Shown: positions 43,560 to 55,319 of the stretch, in pieces | Layout: each line of letters begins with the position of its first letter | How positions within the stretch are numbered: position 1 is the first letter of the stretch | NCBI GenBank assembly: GCA_037976565.1 | Contig: CP137685.1 | Coordinates: forward strand, 28,380,842 to 28,444,841 | Direction of reading: 5' to 3' | Source: Mesocentrotus franciscanus | Lineage: Eukaryota; Echinodermata; Echinoidea; Camarodonta; Strongylocentrotidae | Length of the DNA stretch: 64,000 nucleotides | Notes under the pieces: model-generated | Databases searched by the model: none | Seen by the model: only the letters and a program-made list of their open reading frames with translations | Told to the model about the DNA's origin: nothing | Program-made: the position numbers and the translations under genes

Positions 43560-45933
43560 TTAAAATAATAGACAGGATTTACACTGTGAAACACTTAAAT
43601 GTACATACTTGGTAATGGGGTCATAAATTGCACCTCCCCTCTTCCGTGTGGCATGCCCATCCACCCTCCCTAGTTAAAAACAATATAAAGATATTAGTGC
43701 CAAGTACAATATAATTTTGAAAAATCAGTGTTGTTAATTAAGGGCAAGCATATATGCTTGTATGCCAACACCATATCCTTCTTGCTTCCTTTCCTTCTTT
43801 CTCTAAAGTTTGACAAAAGCCGATTTCTATAAGTATTCAACTTTCTTTGTCACGATTGATTGATTGATTGATTTGTTGAGAGACAAGAAATAACAGGTTA
43901 TTAATTATAAACTGAAAATGTTTGTGGAATCCTAAATCAAACTATGTAAGGCTCATTATTTACAGGATTACAGAGCAACGCAGAACAACGCAAAGGACAA
44001 CTCATGTTGGCTGTTTCAGCCTTTACTTGACCAAACCATTGCTATATGTTTGCACAAAGTGAATAGTATGGACAGCAGGGAAGCATACAAATTATTTCAG
44101 AAGTGTCCACCTTCTCTCTTAGATTGTTGAGGCATGGAACATATGCGCTCAATCGCACATCTCCCTTTTTTAAAAGTGTTGTTGTTGTGAAGTGTTGAAG
44201 CGCATCTGTGGTCGACCCTCTGAATGAAGAAATGGCTTCCGATGAGGAAGAGAAGACATGGATACCTACACAATCAAAAGGGATACCGGGGAAGAGAGAG
44301 AGAGAGAAAGAACAAAATAAACAATATTCATAATTATAACTTGTTCATTTTTTCTTTTTTCTTGGTGGGGAGGGGTTATACTGTAGAAAAGGATACAATG
44401 TATATCTTGTACACATAATCAGGAATTATTCAATCATGTGTCACTAATACCCCAAAATATGAGGTTCCACTTGACAACAAAACTAATCGAGTTCCATCCA
44501 GGTATCAACAAATTTAATTGGTAGTTGAAATTTAAAAACACATGAGCTTGTTTGAATGAATTACTTGAGTGAATTGTTACTATATTACCAAATGAACATT
44601 CCTTACATGTCACATGTTGGCCATATATACAAAAAAGAAAGAAATAGGATTAAGGAAAAAAAGGAATAAATGAATGTTTTCACATGAAAAAATAATCTAC
44701 CTACCCTATAGTCTACTAGTATCTCCAAGCATCAACTCTTATTCATCTGCCCTAGCTTCAAGCTGTCAATTCAGTGCAATCTCAGAAAAGATCCTTGCTT
44801 TGCGGGTGCTTCCTTGCCACCGGTCTTGCAGCGATACTAGTTATTTTCCTGGCAACCTGTTAATATGAAATATGGGATAAAATTGGTATAATCAATTAAT
44901 TGATGAATTTTCACTTATCTATTTTTTCCAATAAAGTTCATTTCTTATATTTTCATTTGGTCAGCACATTAACATATTTATGGTAATGTATGCAAATAAG
45001 TGGAAGAGTGTCATAACTTGCCCATGAATAATATTCATTTTGATAATTGATCATTATTTTCTAATAATAATAAGCGTCCTCTTTGAACTATTATTGAAGT
45101 GAGAATTAATACACATTTCTTGTACGTTACATTATATACAATCATTATTTGTAATTGAATAACTTCAAAGTTGCAGTTCATACAACCGCCATTTTTCCTC
45201 ATTTTCGTGCTCAAATCGTAGGGAATTCTGGGAATGAAAAAAAATGTTTTATGCATGACCTAATACATAAAACATTTAGACGATACCATGTTTATCTCTT
45301 TATGAATATTAATAACGGAATGAGCGTCCGTTCAAAATAAATGTCCGTGCGCGCGAGCTCTTGTAATACATAGCCTAATTATTACTATAGGCAAAAACAT
45401 GTTTATAAAAAAATCCATTACAGCTCTTTTGGATGCTCGGGAATTAACCCCAATTTGTTTTCATATATGGATAGAGTAGGAGTCGGAGATATGATTTCAT
45501 GTCCCATTTGGCCATTAAATTTATTGTGAAGTCATCATAATAGCTCTGGAACTCAAAATACAAATTTGCATATTATAACGTCAGCATATTTATGGAAAAT
45601 TGATTGTATCTCTGTAAATATTGATCTATTTTCTTCCAAATTTTGATAAAAATGTTGTAGCAAAGACAATTCTCCACAATATTAGCTTTCACCATTTTTC
45701 ATTTTGTTGACGTCATCATAGTGAAAATTACGATTAAAGGTGACATGTCAGAATGTTCTTAATTTGCGTGTTATGCCTATGGAAGGTGAGTTTCGTTCAC
45801 AGCATGAATCTTCATGACATTGTTCTTTGAGCAGTGTCTCGCTATTTTTGCTCTATTGTCTCCTAAATTTTGGTATGTTATAGCTGAGAGCCTGAGACTA
45901 TGGGCTATAGGGGACGTGCCTTTTTTCTCTCAG
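43560..45933. other. Unassigned AT-rich sequence
   Basis: Nothing recognisable as a gene. A TGAT microsatellite lies at about 43,856-43,874 and a GA run at 44,295-44,309. Two TGACGTCATCATAGTGAAAA-like motifs near 45,530 and 45,710 suggest an old dispersed repeat. Confidence 0.4.
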
Positions 45934-46048
45934 ATGTTGATCTGTATGGAATTCTTTACCATCAGATAATAGTTACTTCTGTTAATAGTTTGAATTCATT
46001 TAAAAGAAAGCTTAAAATACATCTTATTTCCAATGATCTTACAGTGTA
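45934..46048 (+). pseudogene. Non-LTR retrotransposon C-terminal scrap
   Basis: WNSLPSDNS in one frame and SVNSLNSFKRKLKIHLISND followed by a stop in the next frame. This is the WN.LP...S..SFK.KLK..L end block of CR1/L2-type proteins. One frameshift; nothing upstream survives. Confidence 0.5.
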
Positions 46049-46689
46049 ACAATACTCATATTACTCCACATTGCAATTTTGTTTAGGGTTGTGCGGTCTA
46101 TATTTTTCTTTTTGTTTATGTTCTACTTTTTTATTGAAGCTTCTGCATCAGGTGAAGTTTTAGATTAAGCTTAAATTTTATTGTTTTAAGATGCACACTG
46201 TTTAAATTTTAGGGGTAGTGTGCATAGTCTCGTAATTCTGTCGCTGTACAGTTGGAAGTAAAATATCCGAAGAAACTGAGTCAGACCTTTAATTTTTTCT
46301 TCAAATTTACCTTTAATTTAGTTTTGCAGATTAATATTTAGGGAATGGGCGCACATGATGAGTAATAATGAATAACATCACTCTATCTCGATATTTGAAA
46401 GTGCATGTATATTCATATTTTTTATACCCACGATTTTCTGTACTTTTCCGCTTTTTCTTTTTATTGTCATGAGCAAGAGAGGATTAAAACTTGTCAATTG
46501 TGTTCATTTGAAAGATTTTTGTCATTCTTATATTTGTTGCATGGTGCTAAATCTGCATATCATTCAACATAATTCTCTTCCATTAACAAAAATACTATTA
46601 CTCCTTCTTGTTTTGAATTTGATCGTCGTCTTCTTTTCTTCCTTTTCTTTTGCCAATATCATGTTTTCATGTATCTTTTACCAAAACCA

Positions 46690-46910
46690 TCGCATTAGAA
46701 CTGAACCTAAACCTAATCCGTAATTTTTGACCCCAAACCTTAACCTACCGGTAAAACTGTAACTTTATAGGATAAGACCCTCGACATAGCTATAAATCAT
46801 CAATTTTACCCTCACCCTAACCCTAACATAGCATTCTCATAAACCTCAATCATAAACCAGATGGTAAAAGCAAAATCATATTCCTAATTAGCCCTAAACC
46901 CAATTAAATA
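46690..46910 (-). repeat. Degenerate telomere-like CCCTAA repeats
   Basis: ACCTAAACCTAATCC, ACCCTCACCCTAACCCTAAC and GCCCTAAACCC scattered over ~220 bp, the C-rich strand of TTAGGG-type repeats. Confidence 0.65.
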
Positions 46911-47197
46911 ATCGTAATCACATTCGGAAAATAAATAAAATACAATACAATCACAATCATGTTAAAACTTTGACCTTCACCTATATAATCCTGTTCAAAC
47001 TTTGAACTTCACCTATATAGGTAACCGTACCACCATGCATAAACCCCAACCATTGAACTACATGTACATATACCCACTATCATGTTTCAGTTGGACATAC
47101 TGTAAAGGGGTTGGGAGGGGGTAGCATTTTATTAAGAACATCAGGTAAACCACCAATTGGGCTTAACTGCAGAATAATCCACAATCCATGATTATGA

Positions 47198-47335
47198 ATT
47201 AGGGTTGGGGTCAGGGTAGGGGAAAGGGTTAGTACTATAGGGTTAGGTTAAGGGTTAGGACTAGGGTTAAGGTCAGGGTTAGGACTAGGGTTAAGGTCAG
47301 GGTTAGGACTATAGGGTTAGGGTAAAAACTAGGTT
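47198..47335 (+). repeat. Degenerate telomere-like GGGTTA repeats
   Basis: GGGTTAGGTTAAGGGTTAGG followed by three near-identical ~27 bp blocks of ACTAGGGTTAAGGTCAGGGTTAGG type. The opposite strand orientation to the block at 46,690-46,910. Confidence 0.75.
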
Positions 47336-47980
47336 TATATGTTCAACCCATGCATTCAGCTTGTTTTGGATGACCAAGAAATCCAGCTTTTAAATAGGTT
47401 TAGCATGGAAAGGCAAATTTAAGATGGAATAATTTGCTGATAATAATAGATGAAGATTTACCTCTTTAATTTCAATTTCAATTATATTTTGGTTTCCAAC
47501 AAAACATCACAAATCAATCATAATCATTTACACAGATTAAGGAATACATATTGGAAACAGAGGGGTCCACTTCAACACCAATGCTTGTACAATTATTGTG
47601 GACCCCTCAAATAATCTTAGGAATAATGAGTAATTCAATTAACAAATTCGTAACTACAAAAAAGGAACTAGAAATATGAACCAGAACGTCAATGACATAG
47701 CGCTCATCCGCATCTCGCAACAACAAATATCGTAAATTTTATGTGGTACACTTCTGTGTGTGCAAGGGGGTATGCAGTGTGATTACCATGCCTAGGCCTA
47801 TCCTGGCCTTGCGCTAGTAGCGCCCGGGAGTAGCGCTTTTCTGAAAACAAAATGTGTTCTGAACATTTAATTTTCAACCTCTCTTTTCTCCTCTTTTTAA
47901 TCCACAAATCAAGTGTTTTCTGTGAGGGATCTAATTTGCAAATAATCATCCTAATATTTTGCACAAAACTTTAAAAATGA

Positions 47981-48702
47981 AGGAGAAGAAGCATTTTTTG
48001 TTATTTTTGGAATAAATTTGAATAAATTACCATAATTAATCAATGGAGCAAAATCTCAAAATTCTGTGTAGAAGTTTAGAGTTCCAAATTTAGTTCTACC
48101 AGATAAAGCAAACCAAATCAAAATCGGTCAAGAAATGAGGGAGAAGAAGCAATTTTTGTTTTTTTTGGAATAAATTTGCATAAATTACCATAATTAATTA
48201 AAGAACAATTTTAAAATTCTGTGTAGAAGTTTAGTGTACCAAAGTTAGTTCTACCAGATAAAGCAAACCAAATCAAAATCGGTCAAGAAATGAGGGAGAA
48301 GAAGCAATTTTTGTTATTTTTGGAATAAATTTGCATAAATTACCATAATTAATTAAAGAACAATTTTAAAATTCTGTGTAGAAGTTTAGTGTACCAAAGT
48401 TAGCTCTACCAGATAAAGCAAACCAAATCAAAATCGGTCGAGAAATGAAGGAGAAGAAGCATTTTTTGTGATTTCGAATAAATTTGCATAAATTAGCATA
48501 GATAATGAATTTCACGATTCTGTGTAGAAGTTTTAAATCCCCCTCCCAGCCCTATCATATGAAACAATCAGAATCAAAAGCGGTTGAAAAATAACGAAGA
48601 AGAAGCATTTTGAAAACTGTGGATGGACGGAAGGACGGACGGACGACGGACGCCACGCCATGGCATAAGCTCATCGGGCCCTTCGGGCCGGATGAGCTAA
48701 AA
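47981..48702 (+). mobile_element. Pearl/Helentron-INE-like element: ~155 bp tandem core and terminal hairpin
   Basis: GGAGAAGAAGCA-starting units of about 155 bp recur at 47,982, 48,140, 48,295, 48,450 and 48,597. After the core come GGACGGACGGACGACGGACG, CCACGCCATGGC and then a hairpin AGCTCATCGGGCCCTTCGGG / CCGGATGAGCT, ending in an A-run. Tandem core plus 3' hairpin is the known layout of pearl/CvA and Helentron-associated INE elements. Assignment is by architecture. Confidence 0.7.
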
Positions 48703-49189
48703 AAGGGGAAGCCAACAAAGACGAAAACGGGACAATCTTCTTTCCCTGCCTGTTATCTAAATTAACCATCTTTCACATTAAATGCAACTTTTGATGAAAA
48801 ATGCGGACAGAGGAAAAGTGACAGACATACCCACGCTGCCCCTCCCCCCCCCCTTAACACACATCATGAGCACCCCAAAAAAAAAAAGATGCTACATCAC
48901 CCTAGGGCCCCCTCCAACACCCTCCTGCCCCCTCCAACTCATTCTCTTGCTATGCTTCATCACCGCATGCCCTCATTACAAACTGGACTATAAGACCCTG
49001 TTCTCACTCACTTCCTACTAATCCTAGACCGATCCAGGCTAGATCAGTCTGTGAGTGTGAACAGACAACCGGTCCAGGAAGTGATCTTCTGGATCAGTCC
49101 AGAAGATCACTTCTTTGCACAGCAGCAGACCCTAAAGTGAGGAGCCGACCCTACCCAAATAAGACAAAAGAGACAGAATTTTCGGTCTT
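48703..49189. other. Spacer with hairpins and an old TAGAC-type terminus
   Basis: A perfect hairpin GAAGTGATCTTCTGGA..TCCAGAAGATCACTTC lies at 49,077-49,112, and a CTGTTCTCACTCAC/GTGAGTGTGAACAG inverted pair at about 48,999-49,064. Bases about 49,138-49,188 (AGGAGCCGACCCTACCC..TTTTCGGTCT) match the right arm end of the fold-back element at 49,199-51,210. This is a truncated older copy into which that element landed. Confidence 0.5.
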
Positions 49190-49463
49190 CACAAAGAGTA
49201 TAGACCAAAAATTTCTGTCTCTTTCATTCGTTTAGCCTCTGATTTGGGAAGGGCCGGCTCCTCTCTTTAGAGACAGCTAGAAGCCGACCATAGCCGCTTC
49301 TGTGCAAACTCGGTGGAACGGATCTGGCCACCAAACTAGCCACCAAACTTTGGACTAAAATGTCACTTTAGCGGATTCATATTCGATGCATTTATTTTTG
49401 AAAATTAGGCCTAGGCTGATATAATTCAGTTCCACTTACCAGATTGACTGAATGATGCGTTTA

Positions 49464-49899
49464 CCCGGTGGGGTCACTCCCCCGCAGAGGGTGACACGTA
49501 TGACCGTTACCACAAATGCAAATAACCCCCTTTTGCGGTCAATTTGAAGGACATTTTGTGAAATTTAACCCCCTTTTTTACGTCAAAACAAGGACAAAAT
49601 CGTACTTTGGAATACCCCTATGTATAAGATTGTAAGGACACTTTCGCAAATTTACCCCTATTTTACCATATTTCACCATATTTCAAAGACAAGACTCGGC
49701 TCCGAGAATTTTTCTTCCCGGTTTCCTCTTTTCCCTTTTCCTGACCCCTATTTATCAATTTCGAGGACACCTGTGCACCCCTATTTTCTATATTTCGAGG
49801 AATATTTTGTCCGCGGACATTGCTTGAAATTGACCCCTTTTCCCGCGATTTTGGTAACGGTCATGCGGTCCGGAAGTCACATTGAGTGACCCCACCGGG
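49464..49899. mobile_element. hAT-like MITE nested in left arm
   Basis: CCCGGTGGGGTCACTC at left and its exact complement at right, flanked by TGCGTTTA (49,456-49,463) and TGTGTTTA (49,900-49,907): an 8-bp duplication with one mismatch. The opposite arm (GTTTAAACACATCATTC side) and the copy near 60,005 show the uninterrupted site. No coding. Confidence 0.8.
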
Positions 49900-50045
49900 T
49901 GTGTTTAAGGGTCTTTTTTCCCGATTTTCTTCGTCGATATTGAACTCGGCTCCGTGTTGAAATTTTTGCAGCGCATGCGCAGTAACAGTTTCAACACGGA
50001 GCCAAGTTCAATTTTGACGAAGAAAATCTGAAAAAAGACCCTTAA

Positions 50046-50571
50046 AGATACTATGTCCCTTTTGCAGCCAACATCAAATTCTGTATAACTTTGCAGGAAA
50101 TTATGAATATGTCATGTATGTCCTATCTGTGAAATTTAAACGTTAGCAGTGTCCTAATATTCAAATTATGCAAGGAAACCTGTTTACTTGCTAGACTTCA
50201 CTGTCAGACACTATTGAGTGACTGACTGGCTTTTTCATCTTTGGTAATAACATACATAAAATGAGCTGTAAAGGTACATGAGCATTTGTCTACATCAATA
50301 ACCCACTTCTTGTAATGGCCAAAATTAAACTGATTGAATCTTTGCGCAGCATAAAACGTACGACCATTCGGTACAATGGTCTGAAAATCAGACTATTACT
50401 TACTGGCTCTATAGCTCCTAAGTCGATTCGACAACTAATAGTCGTTATTTTCCCACTTAAAGACATTTTCAAGCCCCTTTTTTAGGGAAGTTCTAAATTA
50501 GTATTGTCTTTCAAATGCCGTTAGAATTTAACCTTTTCATTTTTTTGGCCTGCAAATGGGACATAGTATCT
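50046..50571 (+). mobile_element. TTAA-flanked element, AGATACTATGTCCC termini (copy 1)
   Basis: TTAA at 50,042-50,045 and 50,572-50,575. Ends are AGATACTATGTCCCTTTTGCAG and the complement of CTGCAAATGGGACATAGTATCT. TTAA specificity is known for piggyBac and Kolobok. 526 bp, no transposase. Two more copies at 54,108-54,624 and 55,320-55,711. Confidence 0.88.
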
Positions 50572-50575
50572 TTAA

Positions 50576-50961
50576 AGAGAAAGACCAGTTCTGGTCATGC
50601 GATTGCATTGTGAAAGAAACGTTGTGGAATCGATCGGAAAAGGTTGATCATCTAGCATATAAGTATTGGTATGTACTGCAAGGTTCTGGAATCATCAAAA
50701 TGATAAGAAATTTGGCCCAGTCTTGGTAAACTTACAAGCACTGTACACAGAAAGATGTATATGGAACTACGTGACCACGTGCGCGATATCTATTTGGTCC
50801 CAATAGATATAATAATTTACCAAATATATCAATTAGTAGGCGGTTTCCAGAAATTTGTATCATCACGTATTAGTCAAAACATATTCTTTCACATGATTGG
50901 TAATGAGAGCTTTCATTTCATTTTTTTGAGAGAGGGGCGTTTCCAAAACTGGTCTTTACCT
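50576..50961. mobile_element. Second TTAA-flanked element sharing the TTAA
   Basis: TTAA at 50,572-50,575 (shared with the previous element) and at 50,962-50,965. Ends AGAGAAAGACCAGTTCTGG and CCAAAACTGGTCTTTACCT are inverted with about 3 mismatches in 19. 386 bp, no transposase. Confidence 0.8.
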
Positions 50962-51219
50962 TTAAACACATCATTCAGTCAATCTGGTAAGTGGAACCGA
51001 ATTATATTAGCCTAGGCCTAATTTTCAAAAATAAACGCATCGAATATGAATCCACTAAAGTGACATTTTAGTCCAAAGTTTGGTGGCTAGTTTGGTGGCC
51101 AGATCCGTTCCACCAAGTTTGCACAGGAGTGGCTATGGTCTCTAAAGAGAGGAGCCGACCCTACCCTAATCAGAGGCTAACGAACGAAAGAGACAAAAAA
51201 TTTCGGTCTACACAAAGAG

Positions 51220-52249
51220 GTGCTAGAAAAATAACAAATTAAATTAAACTGTAACAGGTTGCTTAAAATATACAAAGAGAGTGATTGTCCTCTACATTTT
51301 ATGGGTTAAATCTGCAATTTGTATTGACTATATTTTGTAACAGTTGTTGTTGTTGCTATTTTTTTTGTATACTATTACTAGAGTCTGGAGTCTATAGGTC
51401 AACAATACTTTAGGTCTAATTCTATGACTTCTGAATATATAGGCTGTCAACTTTAGGGAACTGCTTCGAGGGAGATCGTATAAGCAAATTTTTCTTTGCT
51501 CAACGGGGCGGGGGGTAGTGAGCACCTAAAAATAGTAAAATATTTTTTTTAATTAACAGTCAACACCCCCACCCCTTGAGCAAAAAAAAAAAAAGAAGTA
51601 AGTGGAAGTGGTTACGGGTGGCGGGAGGTTTTTTCAAACAAGTGAAACGCTCTCGGCGGTCTCGCCTGCATTACGCAATTCGGCATTACGCAATTCGATA
51701 TGATGAAAAATTGAGGTTGGGACATTATTTTTATAGGCAGGGTGGCCCATTTGCAGACCCCCGAAAATGAAATCCTCTGAATATAATAAGCATTTTGAAG
51801 TGAATATTGATTATGAATCATCAGAATAATTATTTACTGTATCATAAGAATACAATATAATGAGATTTAGTGTATGGGTAAGACTATAAATGTTTCAATG
51901 CTTGTCAGTAATTTACAAATAAAGTTATCTAATAAACTTTTTAAGAAAAGAGGATTTTTCAGCATTTTGTGTAAAAACAATTGGAAGGTAGAGCCCATCT
52001 ACATCACATCACGTCTCATTAGCATAATGAGAACATTATTATGAGATATACTCCAATATATATTATCGAAACATCAATATTGTCACCTAGCTGTAACTGA
52101 TCATGTACATACTAGGCCTGGGATCGAATACTAAAATTACTATTAGAATATTCATGGGAAAGTACTCGAATGATTCGAATATTTACTTTCATGAAATATG
52201 AACAAATAACAACAATTTATTTATTAATTCTCATATTAAATTTTGAGAA
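51220..52249. other. Unassigned, with hAT-like low-complexity scraps
   Basis: At 51,500-51,600 are GGGGTAGTGAGCACC and homopolymers like those of the hAT MITE interiors. At 51,665-51,685 GCATTACGCAATTC is repeated. At 52,115-52,200 GATCGAATACT and ACTCGAATGATTCGAATA resemble the ends of the element at about 62,580-63,500. Confidence 0.35.
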
Positions 52250-53037
52250 CATAATCCAAGTCTACTGACCTAAAATGACCTTTGACCTTGACTTTGTGAC
52301 CTGGAATTTGTGTCACATGATTTGTGATACTTGATAGCCCTTGGGTACAAGTTTCATGGAATTTGAACAAACACTTTTGAAATTATGCTAAAATTTCAAA
52401 ATCTTGATGTTGATGCCACAACAAAGTCTAAGTTTCCAGACCTGAAATGACATTTGACCTTTACTTTGTCACCTAAAAGACTAATAACATGATTGGTGAT
52501 ACTTGATAACCCTTATGTTCAAGTTTCATGGAATAGGAATGTATACTTTCAAAATTATGATAATTAAAAAATCTTAGCCTGATGCCACAACATAGTTAAG
52601 TTTGTTGACCTGAAATGACCTTTGACCTTGACCTAGTGGGCTGAAATTCTACTCACATGATTGGGGATACTTGATAACCCTTTAGTCTAAGTTTCATTGA
52701 ATAAGAACTTATACTTTCAAAATTATATTACAAATTCAAAAACTTAACCTCAGGTTAAGTTTTTGATGATGATGCCACAACATAGTCTAAGTTTGTTGAC
52801 CTGAAATGACCTTTGACCTTGACTTTGTGACCTGAAATTTTCCTCACATGATTGGGGATACTTGATAACCCTTTAGTCCAAGTTTCATTTAATAGGACCT
52901 TATACTTTCAAAATTATATTAACAATTCAAAAACTTAACCTTAGGTTAAGTTTTGATGTTGACGCCGCCGCCGCCGCCGCCGCCACCGGAAAAGCGGCGC
53001 CTATGTCTCGCTGTTTGCTACGCAGGCGAGACAAAAA
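52250..53037 (+). mobile_element. Pearl/Helentron-INE-like element with TGACCTTTGACC tandem core
   Basis: Four tandem units starting at about 52,266, 52,440, 52,607 and 52,798 each contain TGACCTGAAATGACCTTTGA and ACATGATTGGGGATACTTGA, 165-190 bp apart. The 3' end has a GCC repeat (GACGCCGCCGCCGCCGCC), AAAAGCGGCGCC and a hairpin GTCTCGC..GCGAGAC followed by AAAAA. Same architecture as 47,981-48,702 but a different family. Confidence 0.75.
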
Positions 53038-53418
53038 CCGGGAGATTCTACATCAAAGCGGGAGAGCGGGAGGAAGGGCGTGGTGGTGGGAGTCTCCATC
53101 CCGCTACGAACTGGTGGGACGGCGGGAGAATGAGCGTGGTGGCGTGGGTTGACAGCCCTGCCTACAATTGGATTGCTTTTTCAAAATATGTAAGGCATGA
53201 ACTACTTACGAATTACGTTATGTGTATAATCATCAAGCAGTAGGCCTTTCAGTGCAGATCAATGGCGTCATTCACCGCCTTTAGCCTCAGCGATTTGCAT
53301 GTGTCGACAAAATAATAATTTAGGAATAATGAACTATAAACTGCCGATTAACAAGTCTAACGATACTCCTCACGAGCATGAGCAGTCCGTGTGGTAAAAT
53401 CCAAAGGAACAGCGGTGC

Positions 53419-53562
53419 TAGGCCGAAAGCTTCAGTCTCTGAGTCTGATATCGACGGTTGTTCCGCTGAGATTGCATCTGGCTCCTCTAGCTGACCGCCT
53501 CTATGTCAACAGATGTCAGTTTTATTAAAAAATGACCCATACCAGACGGTTATTTCTGTCTA
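53419..53562 (-). mobile_element. TAGAC element, internally deleted 144 bp copy (copy 3)
   Basis: In reverse orientation it contains both ends of the 871 bp element and nothing between: AGACAGAAATAACCGTCTGG..ACTGACATCTGTTGACA at one side, and GAGGCGGTCAG..AGCTTTCGGCCTA at the other. Flanks are perfect CAGCGGTGC at 53,410-53,418 and 53,563-53,571. Confidence 0.92.
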
Positions 53563-53571
53563 CAGCGGTGC

Positions 53572-54107
53572 ATGCAGCTCGATTGGTGTAAACTGAGATA
53601 ATTAATGGCAAGAAACTTTTGAATAATAATTCTAGCCGAATTCTTAACCAATAACTGTCCGGCTCTGATTGCATTGAAATCACCTAATTTGCCAAATCCA
53701 ATAAAACTTGCTTTGGTTGAGAAAGTAGGATAGTTCTCAAATGTCGACTCCCCATTCCAAACAGGCCGACATGTAGAGCGCAAACGAGGAAGTAATTAAA
53801 GTAACACACACTGACACAGCGTCGAGGAATCCCAGTTGACTTAACGCGATCAAGTTATGAAAATGAAAGAAATGTTAACAATGCCTCCCTGCCAGGCCAC
53901 CTCTCTGCATGGACACACACTATTATCATATTGATTTGTATTTGTGACGGGTTTCATTGTTGCACCTGGGGTCTTTCAGTTGTAGTTTAGTTTTGAAAAA
54001 GAATATGATTTCAATCTATATCAGCAGAGAGAGAGAGAGAGAGAGAGACGGGAAGACACACTCGGAGAAAGAGAATAGGTGAGTGGGTGGGTGAAGGATA
54101 TAGAGAA
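53572..54107. other. Unassigned, with a short GA repeat
   Basis: GA repeat at 54,026-54,048. A minus-strand frame (53,783-53,565) has no recognisable domain, although its composition is not obviously repetitive. No support for a gene. Confidence 0.3.
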
Positions 54108-54624
54108 ATCCAACATCAAATTCTGTAGAACTTTGCAGGAATTATGAATATGTCATGTAAAATACTATGTCCCATTTGTGAAATTTAAACGTTAGCAGTG
54201 TCCTAATATTCAAATTATGCAAGGAAACCCGTTTACTTGCTAGACTTCACTGTCAGACACTATTGAGTGACTGACTGGCTTTTTCATCTTTGGTAATAAC
54301 ATACATAAAATGAGCTGTAAAGGGTACATGAGCATTTGTCTACATCAATAACCCACTTCTTGTAATGGCCAAAATTAAACTGATTGAATCTTTGCGCAGC
54401 ATAAAACGTACGACCATTCGGTACAATGGTCTGAAAAATCAGACTATTACTTACTGGCTCTATAGCTCCTAAGTCGATTCGACAACTAATAGTCGTTATT
54501 TTCCCACTTAAAGACATTTTCAAGCCCCCTTTTTTAGGGAAGTTCTAAATTAGTATTATCTTTCAAATGCCGTTTGAATTTAACCTTTTCATTTTTGTTG
54601 GCCTGCAAATGGGACATAGTACCT
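54108..54624 (+). mobile_element. TTAA element copy 2, 5' end truncated
   Basis: Nearly identical to 50,064-50,571 from CCAACATCAAATTCTG to GGGACATAGTACCT, followed by TTAA at 54,625-54,628. The left terminus and its TTAA are missing. Confidence 0.85.
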
Positions 54625-54628
54625 TTAA

Positions 54629-55319
54629 AGAGGTAAGACATTACGTGGTCAATACACAACTTTGTATATATTTATACATATATATGCATCTATAATTATA
54701 TACCTACGCATACACACGAATGTACATAGTTACACACATACATACATATAATTATGTATTTATTTTTAATTTTTATTTAATTTTTTTAAAGCGGAGGAAG
54801 AGAGGGGGGGCATGTTATGTGTATTTTATGTTGATATATTATTTTTCAGTAGTTCTATTCGTTTGCCGTACATTTCGCTCATTCCAAATATTATTATTGC
54901 ATTTAATATGTCGGTTACGTCACTCATTGGACATCATTAGTTTAAATTTCTCATCGTCGTTTAAGCTTTGAAAGTCAGGTACTGTTAAGTTAAGAGTATA
55001 TTTTAAATCTGAGATCTATTAAGTTTGTACATTTTGTTAGGAAGTGTATTTCGTTCTCTATGTCAGTTTTACAAAGGGGGCATATCCTATCTATAATGTT
55101 ATTTTCTTGTACCGACCGTCCTTTATCATGAGGTTATACTATTGCTTATTCTGATTTTCGTGTATTTAGCTATATGTGATTTGTCAATATCGAGTAATAA
55201 ATAGTTTTCCAATTTGTATTTTGTTTTTAGGATTCTATATATATGTTTTTAATTTTGTAGAGTATTCAGTATTATTTTCATTTGATAACCGTAAGTAAAG
55301 AAAAAACGGTAAATAGTAA
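54629..55319. other. Unassigned AT-rich sequence
   Basis: Contains an AT/ACAT-rich microsatellite-like stretch (54,660-54,760). Nothing else recognisable. Confidence 0.35.

Larger units (their letters stand above)
49199..51210. mobile_element. TAGAC-terminus fold-back element with nested insertions, 9-bp duplication
   Basis: Flanked by perfect CACAAAGAG at 49,190-49,198 and 51,211-51,219. Left arm (TATAGACCAAAAATTTCTGTC..; 49,199-49,463) is the inverted copy of the right arm (50,966-51,210, ending TTTCGGTCTA). The centre at 49,909-50,041 is itself palindromic around GCGCATGCGC. Three other elements sit inside (49,464-49,899; 50,046-50,571; 50,576-50,961). Related to the smaller copy at 59,623-60,197. 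Confidence 0.88.

Noticed and set aside
47981..48600. CRISPR-like array
   Set aside because: The whole ~155 bp unit repeats with no unique spacers, the context is eukaryotic, and the end structure is that of a transposable element.
49909..50041. Separate TTAA palindromic MITE in the centre of the 49 kb fold-back
   Set aside because: The same sequence is the native centre of the related fold-back at 59,623-60,197, so it is part of that element and not an extra insertion.
52266..52930. Cluster of nuclear-receptor-like TGACCTTTGACC sites
   Set aside because: The motif is part of the tandem core of a repeat family, so its recurrence reflects copy number and not a selected enhancer.
53565..53783. 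Minus-strand frame beginning MRSTCRPVWNGESTFENYPT
   Set aside because: Composition is gene-like but no domain, splice site or flanking exon supports it; left as unassigned.
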